Below the pieces are notes generated by a model, which worked only from the letters and a program-made list of their open reading frames with translations, was not told where the DNA came from and ran no database searches. The position numbers were made by a program, and so were the translations under genes. Shown in pieces: positions 1 through 7,549 of a stretch of 30,694 nucleotides of DNA (the first letter of the stretch is position 1; every line of letters starts with the position of its first letter). Source of the DNA: Bacteroidales bacterium UBA1189 (GTDB lineage: Bacteria > Bacteroidota > Bacteroidia > Bacteroidales > Bacteroidaceae); NCBI GenBank assembly GCA_002309805.1, contig DBYJ01000024.1, positions 1 through 30,694 of the forward strand, written 5' to 3'.

Positions 1-113
1 TGGGCTGTCGCCACATACACGGGATTCTCTGACAGCGACTTTGCCATCTTCTCTGCAAACATGCTCTTGCCGGAGCGCTGTCCCCCTGTGACCAATATGA
101 TTTTTCTGTTCAT
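1..113 (-). CDS. cobU: Adenosylcobinamide kinase/guanylyltransferase, N-terminal part only
   Basis: Only the first 37 or so codons are inside the window; the gene continues past the left edge. The N-terminus has a short strand followed by a P-loop reading VTGGQRSGKS, the Walker A form typical of CobU/CobP, and then an AEK(M)A segment as in that family. CobU phosphorylates adenosylcobinamide and transfers GMP to it during nucleotide-loop assembly of cobalamin in the cytoplasm. Its ATG overlaps the TGA of the upstream permease gene (ATGA arrangement), so the two are probably translationally coupled at the end of the corrinoid operon. The identification rests on the P-loop context plus gene neighbours, because the GTP-binding half is not visible. 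Confidence 0.85.
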   Translation of the reverse strand, partial: MNRKIILVTGGQRSGKSMFAEKMAKSLSENPVYVATA

Positions 114-1150
114 TTCCTGATCCTGTCGTTTTTCTTCAACAATACCCATAGGGCAACGGGTGCGCCGATGAGTGCCGTTACCGAATTGATGGGAAGAGCG
201 CCCTCGAACCCTGGCAGGCGGCTGAAAAGATTGCAAAGCAGCGCCAGCGATGCTCCTGCCAGCAGCGTAGCGGGCAGCAGCACGCGGTGATCCTCCGTGC
301 CCATCAGTCCGCGACAGATATGCGGGACGGCCAGCCCGAGGAACATGATGGGGCCACAATAAGCCGTTACCACAGCCGTCAGCGTGCCCGCACTACAGAT
401 AATCAGCATTCGCGCGCGGCGGATGTCCAGCCCAAGGTTTGTGGCATATTGCTCGCCCAGCAGCAAAATGTTCAGCGGCTTTGCCAGTAGCATCGTCAGT
501 GGCAACAATACTGCCATCAGCCCTGTGAACACCTCCACCTGCCCGCCCGTGACACGTGCGAACGACCCTAGTCCCCAGATGACGTAGGCACGGATGTCCT
601 CCTCGCTGGAGAAATACTTCATCACTCCTATGATGGCCGTGGCGATGTACCCGATGAGAACACCCACAATGAGTAGCGTGGCACCACCTTCGACGCGTCT
701 TGCCAGCCACATAATGAGTGCCATAACGGCCAGTGCACCAGCAATGGCTGCCATTGTCATTGCTGCATTGCCCACCAGCCCGAATCGTGTCAACACTCCG
801 CCGCCTATCCAGCCGTTCAGCAGCACCACCATGGCAACGCCCAGACTGGCCGCGCTGCTGATGCCAAGCACCGAGGGTCCTGCCAACGGATTGTGAAACA
901 CCGTCTGCATCTCCAATCCTGCCACGGCCAGCCCCGCCCCGCAAGCGATGGCCGTAAGTGTCTGCGGCAGACGAGTCCCTAATACAATGTTCTGCCAAAC
1001 CTCGGACGTCGAACCATGGCCAAAAAGAATCTCTAAAACCTCATCTAACGGGATGGCTACCGACCCCACCGTCAAGTTCAGCAACGCTAGCAATGGAATA
1101 CTGATTACCAGCCCTGTCATAGCCCCACGCCTTGGCTTACCCTTCTTCAT
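110..1150 (-). CDS. btuC: FecCD/BtuC-family ABC transporter permease
   Basis: A 346-residue, strongly hydrophobic protein with many membrane segments and the length usual for BtuC/FecD permeases. Family-typical stretches include TRLPQTLTAIACGAGLAVAG near residue 60, NPLAGPSVLGI near 87, and GPIMFLGLAVPHICR near 266, the loop that contacts the ATPase. Such permeases move corrinoids, heme or siderophores across the inner membrane together with a periplasmic binding protein and an ATPase. Here the likely partner is the BtuF-like lipoprotein at 10551-11732; no ATPase gene is in the window. The gene follows cobK-cbiD by 25 bases and overlaps cobU by 4, so it sits inside a cobalamin biosynthesis operon. 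Vitamin B12 or cobinamide is the best substrate guess from context; heme cannot be excluded from sequence alone. Confidence 0.85.
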   Translation of the reverse strand: MKKGKPRRGAMTGLVISIPLLALLNLTVGSVAIPLDEVLEILFGHGSTSEVWQNIVLGTRLPQTLTAIACGAGLAVAGLEMQTVFHNPLAGPSVLGISSAASLGVAMVVLLNGWIGGGVLTRFGLVGNAAMTMAAIAGALAVMALIMWLARRVEGGATLLIVGVLIGYIATAIIGVMKYFSSEEDIRAYVIWGLGSFARVTGGQVEVFTGLMAVLLPLTMLLAKPLNILLLGEQYATNLGLDIRRARMLIICSAGTLTAVVTAYCGPIMFLGLAVPHICRGLMGTEDHRVLLPATLLAGASLALLCNLFSRLPGFEGALPINSVTALIGAPVALWVLLKKNDRIRK

Positions 1151-1175
1151 AATCCGACCTCATTTTTCAAATTAC

Positions 1176-3062
1176 CTATTTCATTTCCTTCACCCATATC
1201 ATCTCTATCTTTCCCGTGGGGAAAACGGTACGGCAATGCGCAAGGCATAACGTCTGAATCCGCTCAAAGAACGACTCGGGCATCACGTCCCATAGCTCAC
1301 GCGCCAATGTGATGTGTGTCACGGTCTCGGCAGCCTCGTCACCTGCAGTCTCACGGGCAATCTGGCCGATAAATTCCTTATTCATTACGACCTTGTGCGA
1401 ATGGGTGTCAAGATGCCCTTCGGCGAGTTTGACGGCCTTCCCGATGCCCATAGCGAGCACCACCCGTTGGAAACCTAGCGTGTGGGCGCGTGCCAGAGCC
1501 TCGCCGATAAGATTTCCGCAGAGCACCACCCTTAGTCCTTCCTCGTAACGGAAAAGTGTATCTTCACCAGCTTTGCCCGTTGCTAGTCCGATTGCAGGGT
1601 GTCCCATGGCCATAGCTACCTCCAACTCGCGTCCAATGCTCTCCACGAAGGCTTCGTGGCTGAGCGGATGCACAATGCCCGATGTGCCGATGATGCTGAT
1701 GCCGTCCACCACGCCTACACGTGGATTGAAAGTGTGGCGAGCCAATTCCTCACCCCCTTCCACACTAATGGTGATATCCACATCGTCGTGAGTGATAGCC
1801 CTCACTTCACGCTCTATCATTCGGCGTGGCGTAGTGTTGATGGCAGGCTCACCTACGGGAATGCCCAATCCCGGGAGCGTTACACGTCCAACTCCTGCAC
1901 CTTGCAGGAAACGAAGCCTACCCCCAGCCCCTCCCTGAAGGGAAGGGGGCTCAACGCCATCGGTCACGGTTACTTTGGCCTCTACATTTCCGGTCTCCCC
2001 TCCTTCAGGAGGGGTAGGGGGGAGGCCTTTCTCCACCTTCGCCACAATTGTACATCCACGGGTGACGTCGGGGTCGTCGCTTTCGTCCTTTACTACTGCT
2101 GCTACGCCACGGGTACGGATGGTGACGGGCACCTCCACCTCTTCGCCGTCAGGCAGCTCAATGGAAACCGACGTGATGTCTGCCGGCGGATCGTATAACG
2201 ACAACAAGGCTGCCTTCACAGCTGCCGTAGCACAAGTCCCAGTTGTTAACCCACAACGGAGAGGAAAAAATCCGGGTACTTGACGTTCTAATGCCCGACG
2301 TAGTGTATGGCGCCCCGTTACATACGTCCAATCAGCAGGTAGTGGGGGAGGCATTACCACATAAATCCTCAGTCCCAATTTCTGGGCAGCAGTTACCTTG
2401 GCGGGAAATCCCCCGGCATCGCCGCTCTGTTTGGTAATAATGGCATCGCATCCCACCCGTTCCATCAGAGCTTGTTCTTCGTCGGCCGTGGGGAGTGCGC
2501 CATCGGTTTCATAATAGACCAGTTTCTCCATGGGGAATCCTGTATCTACTGCTTTTTGAAGGCTATCTTGTCTATGTAGGATGCGGAAAACCGTGTCCCC
2601 ACCATCCCGCCAATAGTCTGCCAAACGGGCAATGCTGTTTACCCCCGTCAAAGCAAGTAAACGACGGGGACGGTCGTGGCAAAGACGGCGAACAGCATCA
2701 GGGAAGTCACGGCAGTAGATGAGATCGGGGTTCTGGTTGTTTGTTGCGCCAATCCTGCCATTTTCTTCTAATGCTATACCTCTATCCCTTTCTAGACGGA
2801 TGACGGGCAACCCCGTCTCAGCTATCGTGCGATGCAGTCCTTCGGCAAACGGGTGAGCCGCATCGACAATAACCCGGATGTCGTTTTCGTGGCAAAACTG
2901 ACGGATGTCATCCGTCGTCATAGCTCCTGTGATTCTCACGCCATGGTGCAGAGGTACTTGCTGATTATCTCCCAAGGTGGAATAATAGAACGTTGACGAT
3001 GCCTGTTCGCAGACATCCACCGCCAGACGGCCCTCAGTTGTACCACCGAAAATCAACACCAT
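1176..3062 (-). CDS. cobK-cbiD: CobK (CbiJ)-CbiD fusion: precorrin-6A reductase and cobalt-precorrin-5B C1-methyltransferase
   Basis: The start at 3062 was chosen because the CobK family N-terminus (MVLIFGGTTEGRLA) begins there, four bases after the stop of cbiG-cbiF; longer readings add unrelated residues. Residues 1-260 match CobK/CbiJ, an NADPH-dependent reductase, with VDAAHPFAEG near residue 67. Residues 267-628 match CbiD, opening with the family motif GLTTGTCATAA near 271 and followed later by GVGRVTLPGLG and GTSGIVHP. CbiD adds the C1 methyl and CbiJ reduces the next intermediate, so two consecutive steps are fused. Within CbiD, about residues 346-385 form a Pro/Gly-rich insertion (PPTPPEGG and PPSLQGGAGG) absent from the normal family. 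It is encoded by two inverted GC-rich palindromes (see the repeat at 1919-2026). The gene is open and probably functional. Confidence 0.93.
   Translation of the reverse strand: MVLIFGGTTEGRLAVDVCEQASSTFYYSTLGDNQQVPLHHGVRITGAMTTDDIRQFCHENDIRVIVDAAHPFAEGLHRTIAETGLPVIRLERDRGIALEENGRIGATNNQNPDLIYCRDFPDAVRRLCHDRPRRLLALTGVNSIARLADYWRDGGDTVFRILHRQDSLQKAVDTGFPMEKLVYYETDGALPTADEEQALMERVGCDAIITKQSGDAGGFPAKVTAAQKLGLRIYVVMPPPLPADWTYVTGRHTLRRALERQVPGFFPLRCGLTTGTCATAAVKAALLSLYDPPADITSVSIELPDGEEVEVPVTIRTRGVAAVVKDESDDPDVTRGCTIVAKVEKGLPPTPPEGGETGNVEAKVTVTDGVEPPSLQGGAGGRLRFLQGAGVGRVTLPGLGIPVGEPAINTTPRRMIEREVRAITHDDVDITISVEGGEELARHTFNPRVGVVDGISIIGTSGIVHPLSHEAFVESIGRELEVAMAMGHPAIGLATGKAGEDTLFRYEEGLRVVLCGNLIGEALARAHTLGFQRVVLAMGIGKAVKLAEGHLDTHSHKVVMNKEFIGQIARETAGDEAAETVTHITLARELWDVMPESFFERIQTLCLAHCRTVFPTGKIEMIWVKEMK
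1919..2026. repeat. In-frame pair of GC-rich palindromes (REPIN-like) inside cbiD
   Basis: Two copies of a C-rich head followed by a hairpin face each other across about 45 bases. Copy 1 has stem arms CCCCTCCC (1928-1935) and GGGAAGGGG (1940-1948) with loop TGAA. Copy 2 has arms CCCCTCC (1997-2003) and GGAGGGG (2008-2014) with loop TTCA, the complement of TGAA, followed by a G-rich tail. The same element recurs at 6687-6754, 13906-13978 and 14576-14612. The reading frame of cbiD runs through it, giving a Pro/Gly-rich peptide. Confidence 0.75.
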
Positions 3063-3066
3063 GGGA

Positions 3067-4842
3067 TTAAATGTTTTCCGTGAAACCTTCCCTGCGGAAG
3101 AGGTGTGTGAATGTAGGGGCGTAAAGTTGGCTATGTCCCTCGCGGTTGCCAATGGCTTCGCCCACAACAATCATGGTGGTCAACGTTAGGTTGTTTTCGC
3201 TGATGATGCGTGCCAAGTCTTTTAGCTCTCCGCGATAGATGCGCTGGTCGGGCCACGTCAGGCGGTAGCAAGCTGCCACAGGCGTTGTGCCGTCATAGCC
3301 TCCCGCCAGCAGTTCGTCTTGCACTTGTTGAGCCAATCCTGCGGAGAGGAAGATGCAGAGTGTGGCGCCATGACGAGCCAGCTCGCTGAGGCGTTCGCGT
3401 TCGGGTACGGGTGTGCGTCCCTCGCCTCGGGTGAGGATGATGGTCTGTGTGCGTCCGGGCAAGGTCAGCTGGCTGCGCAGCTCTGCGGCGGCAGCGAGGA
3501 AACTACTGATGCCGGGAGTAATGTGGTAGTCCATGCCGTGACGGTCGAAGAGTGCCATCTGTTCGTCAATGGCTCCGTAGATGCAGGGGTCGCCCGTATG
3601 GAGGCGTACCACCAGACCGCCTCGGTCATAGTGGGTCTTCATGAGGTTAAACTGTTCGTCGAGGGTCATGCCTGCGCTGCTCCTGACTACGGCACCCTGC
3701 TTGGCACATTCCGTGAGGGAACGGGGTACAAGGCTTCCTGCATAAAGGATAAGGTCGGCTTGCTCAAGAAACCTTCTTCCGCGCACGCTGACCAGTTCTG
3801 GGTCGCCAGGGCCTGCACCAACTATTTCTATATGGCCATGCCGCGCTTCACGGCGTGGGATGGCTACGGCAAAGGTGTAGTGACGGCCATTGAAACAGCC
3901 CTTCTGTTTCTCCACTACAAGTATGCCGTCTTGTGCTGCCATCAATGCCGCAGCCTCAGCCACGCTGGGGCTGCCCACCTCGGTCTCCACCCGCTGGCTG
4001 GGATGAGGAACTTCAATGGCAGCCAATTCGTCGGAAGTGAAAATGTGTTTCTCCGCCCACGGCAACAACTGGCATAGTTCAGCCACAAGAGGTTCATCTC
4101 GTTTCAGTTCCACCGTGGCAATTGTACCGATGGCCTCGGGTAGATACCCCGCCTGTCGCACACCGGCAATGATGGCCTGTGCGGCCTCGGCGGAAACGTC
4201 TCGCTGACAACCTACGCCCAGCGTCAGTATGCGAGGGATATAGTGGATTGTAGAAACATCACAATGCGGCGTCTCTACTAGGGGAGAGACTACGATAAGC
4301 AGCTCGAACAATATACCTGCATTAATGGAATTCTCGTAGGCGGCACGGCCGTTAAAGAGGGTGACATGCTTCGGACAAGTTTCGACAAGGTGGCGTGTGC
4401 CGTGGTCGTCGCACTCTATGATTAATGCCGTGGGGCGTTCGGCAACGAAAGTTGCTATTGCACGGTTCATTTCCTCGCGCGCGAGAGGAATCATCCCCCA
4501 GCCGTAGTCGCGTGCCAATGTGTCAAGAGCCCACAACCCCTTCAGGTCGCTCTGTGTGGTGATGATGGCCTTGCCACCCGTTATCCGTGCAATTTGCCGG
4601 GCGAGCTCATTCGCCCCACCGATGTGACCGCTTAGCACAGGGATAACATAGCGGCCTGTTGTATCAACACATACTACGGCGGGGTCGGAAGCCTTGTCGT
4701 GGATAAGCGGCTGTATACGTCTGACGCAGATTCCAAGAGCTCCAATGAACACTATCGCCTCGCCCTCAAAGGGAAGATTCTCCCGTTGTAGCATATCGGC
4801 GAGCTGTCGGCCAGACTCATTGATGGTTTCGAATCGTATCAT
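3067..4842 (-). CDS. cbiG-cbiF: CbiG-CbiF (CobM) fusion: cobalt-precorrin-5A hydrolase and cobalt-precorrin-4 C11-methyltransferase
   Basis: Residues 1-330 match CbiG, which opens the lactone ring of cobalt-precorrin-5A and releases acetaldehyde: VFIGALGICVR near 31, VIPVLSGHIGGANELA near 66, ITTQSD near 94, and the C-terminal CbiG domain starting LTLGVGCQRDVS near 206. Residues 336-580 match the SAM-dependent CbiF/CobM methyltransferase: IEIVGAGPGDPELVSVRG, then LHTGDPCIYGAIDEQM and ITPGISSFLAAAA. CbiF makes the substrate of CbiG, so the two domains act one after the other although their order in the chain is reversed. The start is supported by an ATGA overlap (4839-4842) with the stop of cbiET. 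Total length of 591 residues fits the sum of both families. The presence of CbiG marks the anaerobic cobalamin pathway. Confidence 0.95.
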   Translation of the reverse strand: MIRFETINESGRQLADMLQRENLPFEGEAIVFIGALGICVRRIQPLIHDKASDPAVVCVDTTGRYVIPVLSGHIGGANELARQIARITGGKAIITTQSDLKGLWALDTLARDYGWGMIPLAREEMNRAIATFVAERPTALIIECDDHGTRHLVETCPKHVTLFNGRAAYENSINAGILFELLIVVSPLVETPHCDVSTIHYIPRILTLGVGCQRDVSAEAAQAIIAGVRQAGYLPEAIGTIATVELKRDEPLVAELCQLLPWAEKHIFTSDELAAIEVPHPSQRVETEVGSPSVAEAAALMAAQDGILVVEKQKGCFNGRHYTFAVAIPRREARHGHIEIVGAGPGDPELVSVRGRRFLEQADLILYAGSLVPRSLTECAKQGAVVRSSAGMTLDEQFNLMKTHYDRGGLVVRLHTGDPCIYGAIDEQMALFDRHGMDYHITPGISSFLAAAAELRSQLTLPGRTQTIILTRGEGRTPVPERERLSELARHGATLCIFLSAGLAQQVQDELLAGGYDGTTPVAACYRLTWPDQRIYRGELKDLARIISENNLTLTTMIVVGEAIGNREGHSQLYAPTFTHLFRREGFTENI

Positions 4843-6032
4843 TTCACGGCTTTCATTATAACTAACGGGTTATGGTCGTCTATCGCGAGGCGCATTTGGG
4901 TGGTGAGGGTGAGGCCGGCTTGAGTGACGGCTTCGGCAAAGAGGGCGCGGCTATCGTCGCTGACGGCATTAAAGACGAGGGTAGCACCAGGCAGCATGAG
5001 TGGTGTTAGACGGAGGATGATGTCGCGGAGTTTGCCGCCATGTCCTCCGAGGAAAACGGCATCGGGGCGGGGTAGGGCTTCAAGGTCGGCCGCCAGCACG
5101 TTGTCCATCACCGTGCGGATGCCGGGTGTGCCATGCCGACGAGTATTAAGTGTCATCAGTTCCTCGCACTCGGGGCGAACCTCAAAGGCTACGACAGAGA
5201 GATGTGGGAATTGTAGCTTGGCTTCAATGCTGACGCTGCCCGTACAGAAGCCCACATCCCAAAGTGTGTGGCGATGGCGGAGGTCAAGCAGCGATAGAGC
5301 CAGTAGGCGGGCTGGCATTTTAGTGATCATCCGCTCGCGCCCGTCCAGCAGATGGAATTCGCTTTCAGGGATGCCGAAGGGACGCGGACGAACTTCCGTC
5401 TGCTGCAGAATGACGCAGTTAGGGAAGGGGAGTGTGGGGTTAGAGATGAGAGATGAGGGGTTAAGGCCAGTGATTTGTTCCTCCGCTGCATTGCCGAGGC
5501 GGCAGCCGACGGCCATACGATAGTAGCGTTCGTAGCCATATTCGGCGAGACGCTGTGCAATGGCCTGGGGGGAGTGCTGATGGTCGGTAAGGATGCCGAT
5601 GAGACGTTCACCACGGATGAGGGCTTCGTCCAGCGCATCCCACGGACGGCCCGTGAGGGATACGGCGCGCATATCCTGATAGGGCAGGCAGAGGCGATGG
5701 GCCAACAGCTGGAGCGAATGGAACGAGGGATAGACCGTCAGTGGCCAATCGGGACGTTCGCGTCGGACGGTTGCGGCAAAGCCGTAAAACAGCGGGTCGC
5801 CTGAGGCGAAGATGATAAGCTCGTCCCCGACTTCGTCATATTGTCGGAATACGTCGGCGAGGGGCACGGTAATGTCAATCCACCGATGGTTCGCGGGCAG
5901 CCGCGAAGCCATGATTTCGTGGTGACGACGTCCTCCTGAAAAAGTGTATCCGCGGGCTATGATTGCCTCTACCTCGGGTGGAAACCAAGGAGTGGCGCTG
6001 TCGCTGATTCCTATGATGGTGCAGTTACACAT
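4839..6032 (-). CDS. cbiET: CbiE-CbiT (CobL-type) cobalt-precorrin-6B/7 C5,C15-methyltransferase and decarboxylase
   Basis: Residues 1-190 are a CbiE tetrapyrrole methylase domain (TIIGISDS at the start, FSGGRRHHE near 31, FASGDPLFYG near 75). Residues 225-397 are CbiT, a Rossmann methyltransferase with SAM motif WDVGFCTGSVSIEA near 258; the family more often has GAGTGS. Together they methylate C5 and C15 and decarboxylate the C12 acetate chain. I chose the ATG at 6032 because the family N-terminus starts there and GGAAGAG lies just upstream; an in-frame ATG at 6065 would add 11 residues and lengthen the overlap with cobJ-cbiC from 8 to 41 bases. A short insertion near residues 191-200 (NPSSLISNPT) comes from a heptamer repeat at 5436-5463. 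The stop overlaps the start of cbiG-cbiF. Confidence 0.94.
   Translation of the reverse strand: MCNCTIIGISDSATPWFPPEVEAIIARGYTFSGGRRHHEIMASRLPANHRWIDITVPLADVFRQYDEVGDELIIFASGDPLFYGFAATVRRERPDWPLTVYPSFHSLQLLAHRLCLPYQDMRAVSLTGRPWDALDEALIRGERLIGILTDHQHSPQAIAQRLAEYGYERYYRMAVGCRLGNAAEEQITGLNPSSLISNPTLPFPNCVILQQTEVRPRPFGIPESEFHLLDGRERMITKMPARLLALSLLDLRHRHTLWDVGFCTGSVSIEAKLQFPHLSVVAFEVRPECEELMTLNTRRHGTPGIRTVMDNVLAADLEALPRPDAVFLGGHGGKLRDIILRLTPLMLPGATLVFNAVSDDSRALFAEAVTQAGLTLTTQMRLAIDDHNPLVIMKAVK
5436..5463. repeat. Heptamer (AGAGATG)x2 between GGGGTTA-type flanks inside cbiET
   Basis: Two perfect AGAGATG units at 5442-5448 and 5449-5455 are bounded by GGGGTTA on both sides. The stretch lies between the CbiE and CbiT domains and accounts for a low-complexity Asn/Ser/Leu-rich linker that the family lacks. 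It resembles the other short-unit microsatellites in this window. Confidence 0.5.
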
Positions 6033-7494
6033 CTCTTCCGGGCATAAGGTTGGCGGCATCGTCATAGGTTAGGATGCTGTTGACGAGGGTAGCGGCGAGG
6101 GTACTACCGCCCTTGCGGCCTTCAATCAGCAGCTTGGGAATGGTGGTGAGCGTCTTGGCGGCGTGCTTGCTCTCCTCCACATGAACAAAGCCCACGGGGG
6201 CGCCGACGATGCCTGCCGGATGACATTGTCCCTGCCGGACAAGCCGGCAAAGTTCCAACAGGGCTGTAGGGGCGTTGCCTATGGCGAAAAGAGCGTCAGG
6301 ATGTTCGCCAACAGCTATGCGGATGCCAGCCTGCGCACGGGTGAGTCCCTGTTCACGGGCAAGAGCTTCGGCCCGAGGGTCGCTGAGGTAGCATTTAACG
6401 TTAAGTCCCAACCGTTGGAGAGCTCCCTTGCGGATGCCGCTGGCTACCATAGTGACATCGGTAATAATGGTGGTCAACTTGCCTTGGGCAATCATCGCAT
6501 GAATCCGCTCCGTAGCTTCATCGTCCATCCAGAGAAGACGCTCCATAGCAAAGTCGGCAGTGGTGTGGATTGCATGAAGCAAGGGCCACAACCGCCACAT
6601 GGGAATATCAGGATGGCGCAGTTCGCGCCTGATGGTGGCGAACGATTGCATCATGATGTTCTGGCCGACGGTGGCCTTACCTGCAGACCCACCCCCAACC
6701 CCTCCCGTGAGGGAGGGGAGGTTCTCCTCCTCACGGGGGAGCGGAGAGGGGGTCTTTCTATAATACCCCCTCGGGGTGATGAAATGGCCTTGCCACGTGT
6801 AGGACTGGCTGTTGCCGATGATGACGACGGTAAACATGTCCACCTCGTCGGGATTGAAGTCGCCAAGCGTGGTGACCACGACATGCTGCCCCTCGCGTCC
6901 GGCCTGACGGACATAGCCCACAGGGGTGTCGGCGTTACGGCATAGGAGGAAAAGTTCCTTCAGTCGATGCAGCTGCCAATACCGTTCGTTGCTGCGGGGA
7001 TTATAGACGGCTGTGACAAAATCGGCTTCGGCTGCTGCACGGATGCGCCGTTCAATAACCGCCCAGGGTGTCATCAGGTCACTCAGCGAAAGGACGCAGA
7101 AATCGTGGCTGACGGGAGCGCCGAGTAGCGAAGCGGCCTTCTGGAAAGCGCTGATGCCTGGCAGGGGCACAATCTCCACCCCTTCGCCCCGGCCTCGGCT
7201 CTGCATCTCGTAGATGAGCGAAGCCATGCCATAGATGCCGGCATCGCCGCTGGAGACGACGCATACCGTCCGCCCCTCCTCGGCATAGCGGAAGGCCTGC
7301 TCGGCACGTTCGCGCTCGTGCTTCATGCCCGTATCGACACATTCCGCGTCGGGACGGAGCCAAGGGGTGACGAAGGGTATATAACGATGGTAGCCGACGA
7401 TGACGTCGCTTTCGCTGATGGCTGTGCGGACGGCAGGGGTAACATCTTCGGGCGACCCAGGCCCAATACCAACCACAAAAATCTTCCTTTCCAT
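6025..7494 (-). CDS. cobJ-cbiC: CobJ (CbiH)-CbiC fusion: precorrin-3B C17-methyltransferase and precorrin-8 methylmutase
   Basis: Residues 1-244 match CobJ/CbiH (VVGIGPGSPEDVTPA at the start, SSGDAGIYGMASL near 81, TAVYNPRS near 161, ITPRGYY near 239), the enzyme that methylates C17 and contracts the ring. Residues 278-480 match CbiC/CobH, which moves the C11 methyl to C12: ITDVTMVASGIRK, IAVGEHPDALFAIGNAPTALLEL and GAPVGFVHVEESK are all family motifs. An HTTADF motif carries the expected catalytic histidine. Between the domains, residues 247-273 are a Pro/Gly-rich linker encoded by an inverted pair of GC-rich palindromes. The gene follows the TonB receptor by 55 bases filled by an octamer repeat and overlaps cbiET by 8 bases. 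These two domains catalyse the first and last ring-modifying steps encoded in this operon. Confidence 0.95.
   Translation of the reverse strand: MERKIFVVGIGPGSPEDVTPAVRTAISESDVIVGYHRYIPFVTPWLRPDAECVDTGMKHERERAEQAFRYAEEGRTVCVVSSGDAGIYGMASLIYEMQSRGRGEGVEIVPLPGISAFQKAASLLGAPVSHDFCVLSLSDLMTPWAVIERRIRAAAEADFVTAVYNPRSNERYWQLHRLKELFLLCRNADTPVGYVRQAGREGQHVVVTTLGDFNPDEVDMFTVVIIGNSQSYTWQGHFITPRGYYRKTPSPLPREEENLPSLTGGVGGGSAGKATVGQNIMMQSFATIRRELRHPDIPMWRLWPLLHAIHTTADFAMERLLWMDDEATERIHAMIAQGKLTTIITDVTMVASGIRKGALQRLGLNVKCYLSDPRAEALAREQGLTRAQAGIRIAVGEHPDALFAIGNAPTALLELCRLVRQGQCHPAGIVGAPVGFVHVEESKHAAKTLTTIPKLLIEGRKGGSTLAATLVNSILTYDDAANLMPGRDV
6687..6754. repeat. In-frame inverted pair of GC-rich palindromes between CobJ and CbiC domains
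   Basis: Copy 1 reads CCCCCAA followed by a perfect hairpin CCCCTCCC-GTGA-GGGAGGGG (6699-6718). Copy 2 (6722-6753) is the same layout in the opposite direction, ending GGAGAGGGGG. The pair is translated as the linker PSPLPREEENLPSLTGG. It belongs to the family at 1919-2026, 13906-13978 and 14576-14612. Confidence 0.75.
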
Positions 7495-7498
7495 ACCT

Positions 7499-7546
7499 GT
7501 TGACTTATTGACTCGTTGACCCGTTGACTCGTTGACTTGTTGACCT
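7499..7546. repeat. Octamer tandem repeat (GTTGACTT-like, six units) in front of cobJ-cbiC
   Basis: Six consecutive 8-bp units fill the gap between the TonB receptor stop and the cobJ-cbiC start: GTTGACTT, ATTGACTC, GTTGACCC, GTTGACTC, GTTGACTT, GTTGACCT. The array ends four bases from the cobJ start codon (7494), so it occupies the place of the ribosome binding site. A five-unit array of the same octamer lies inside btuF at 10988-11027. Confidence 0.85.
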
Positions 7547-7549
7547 CCC

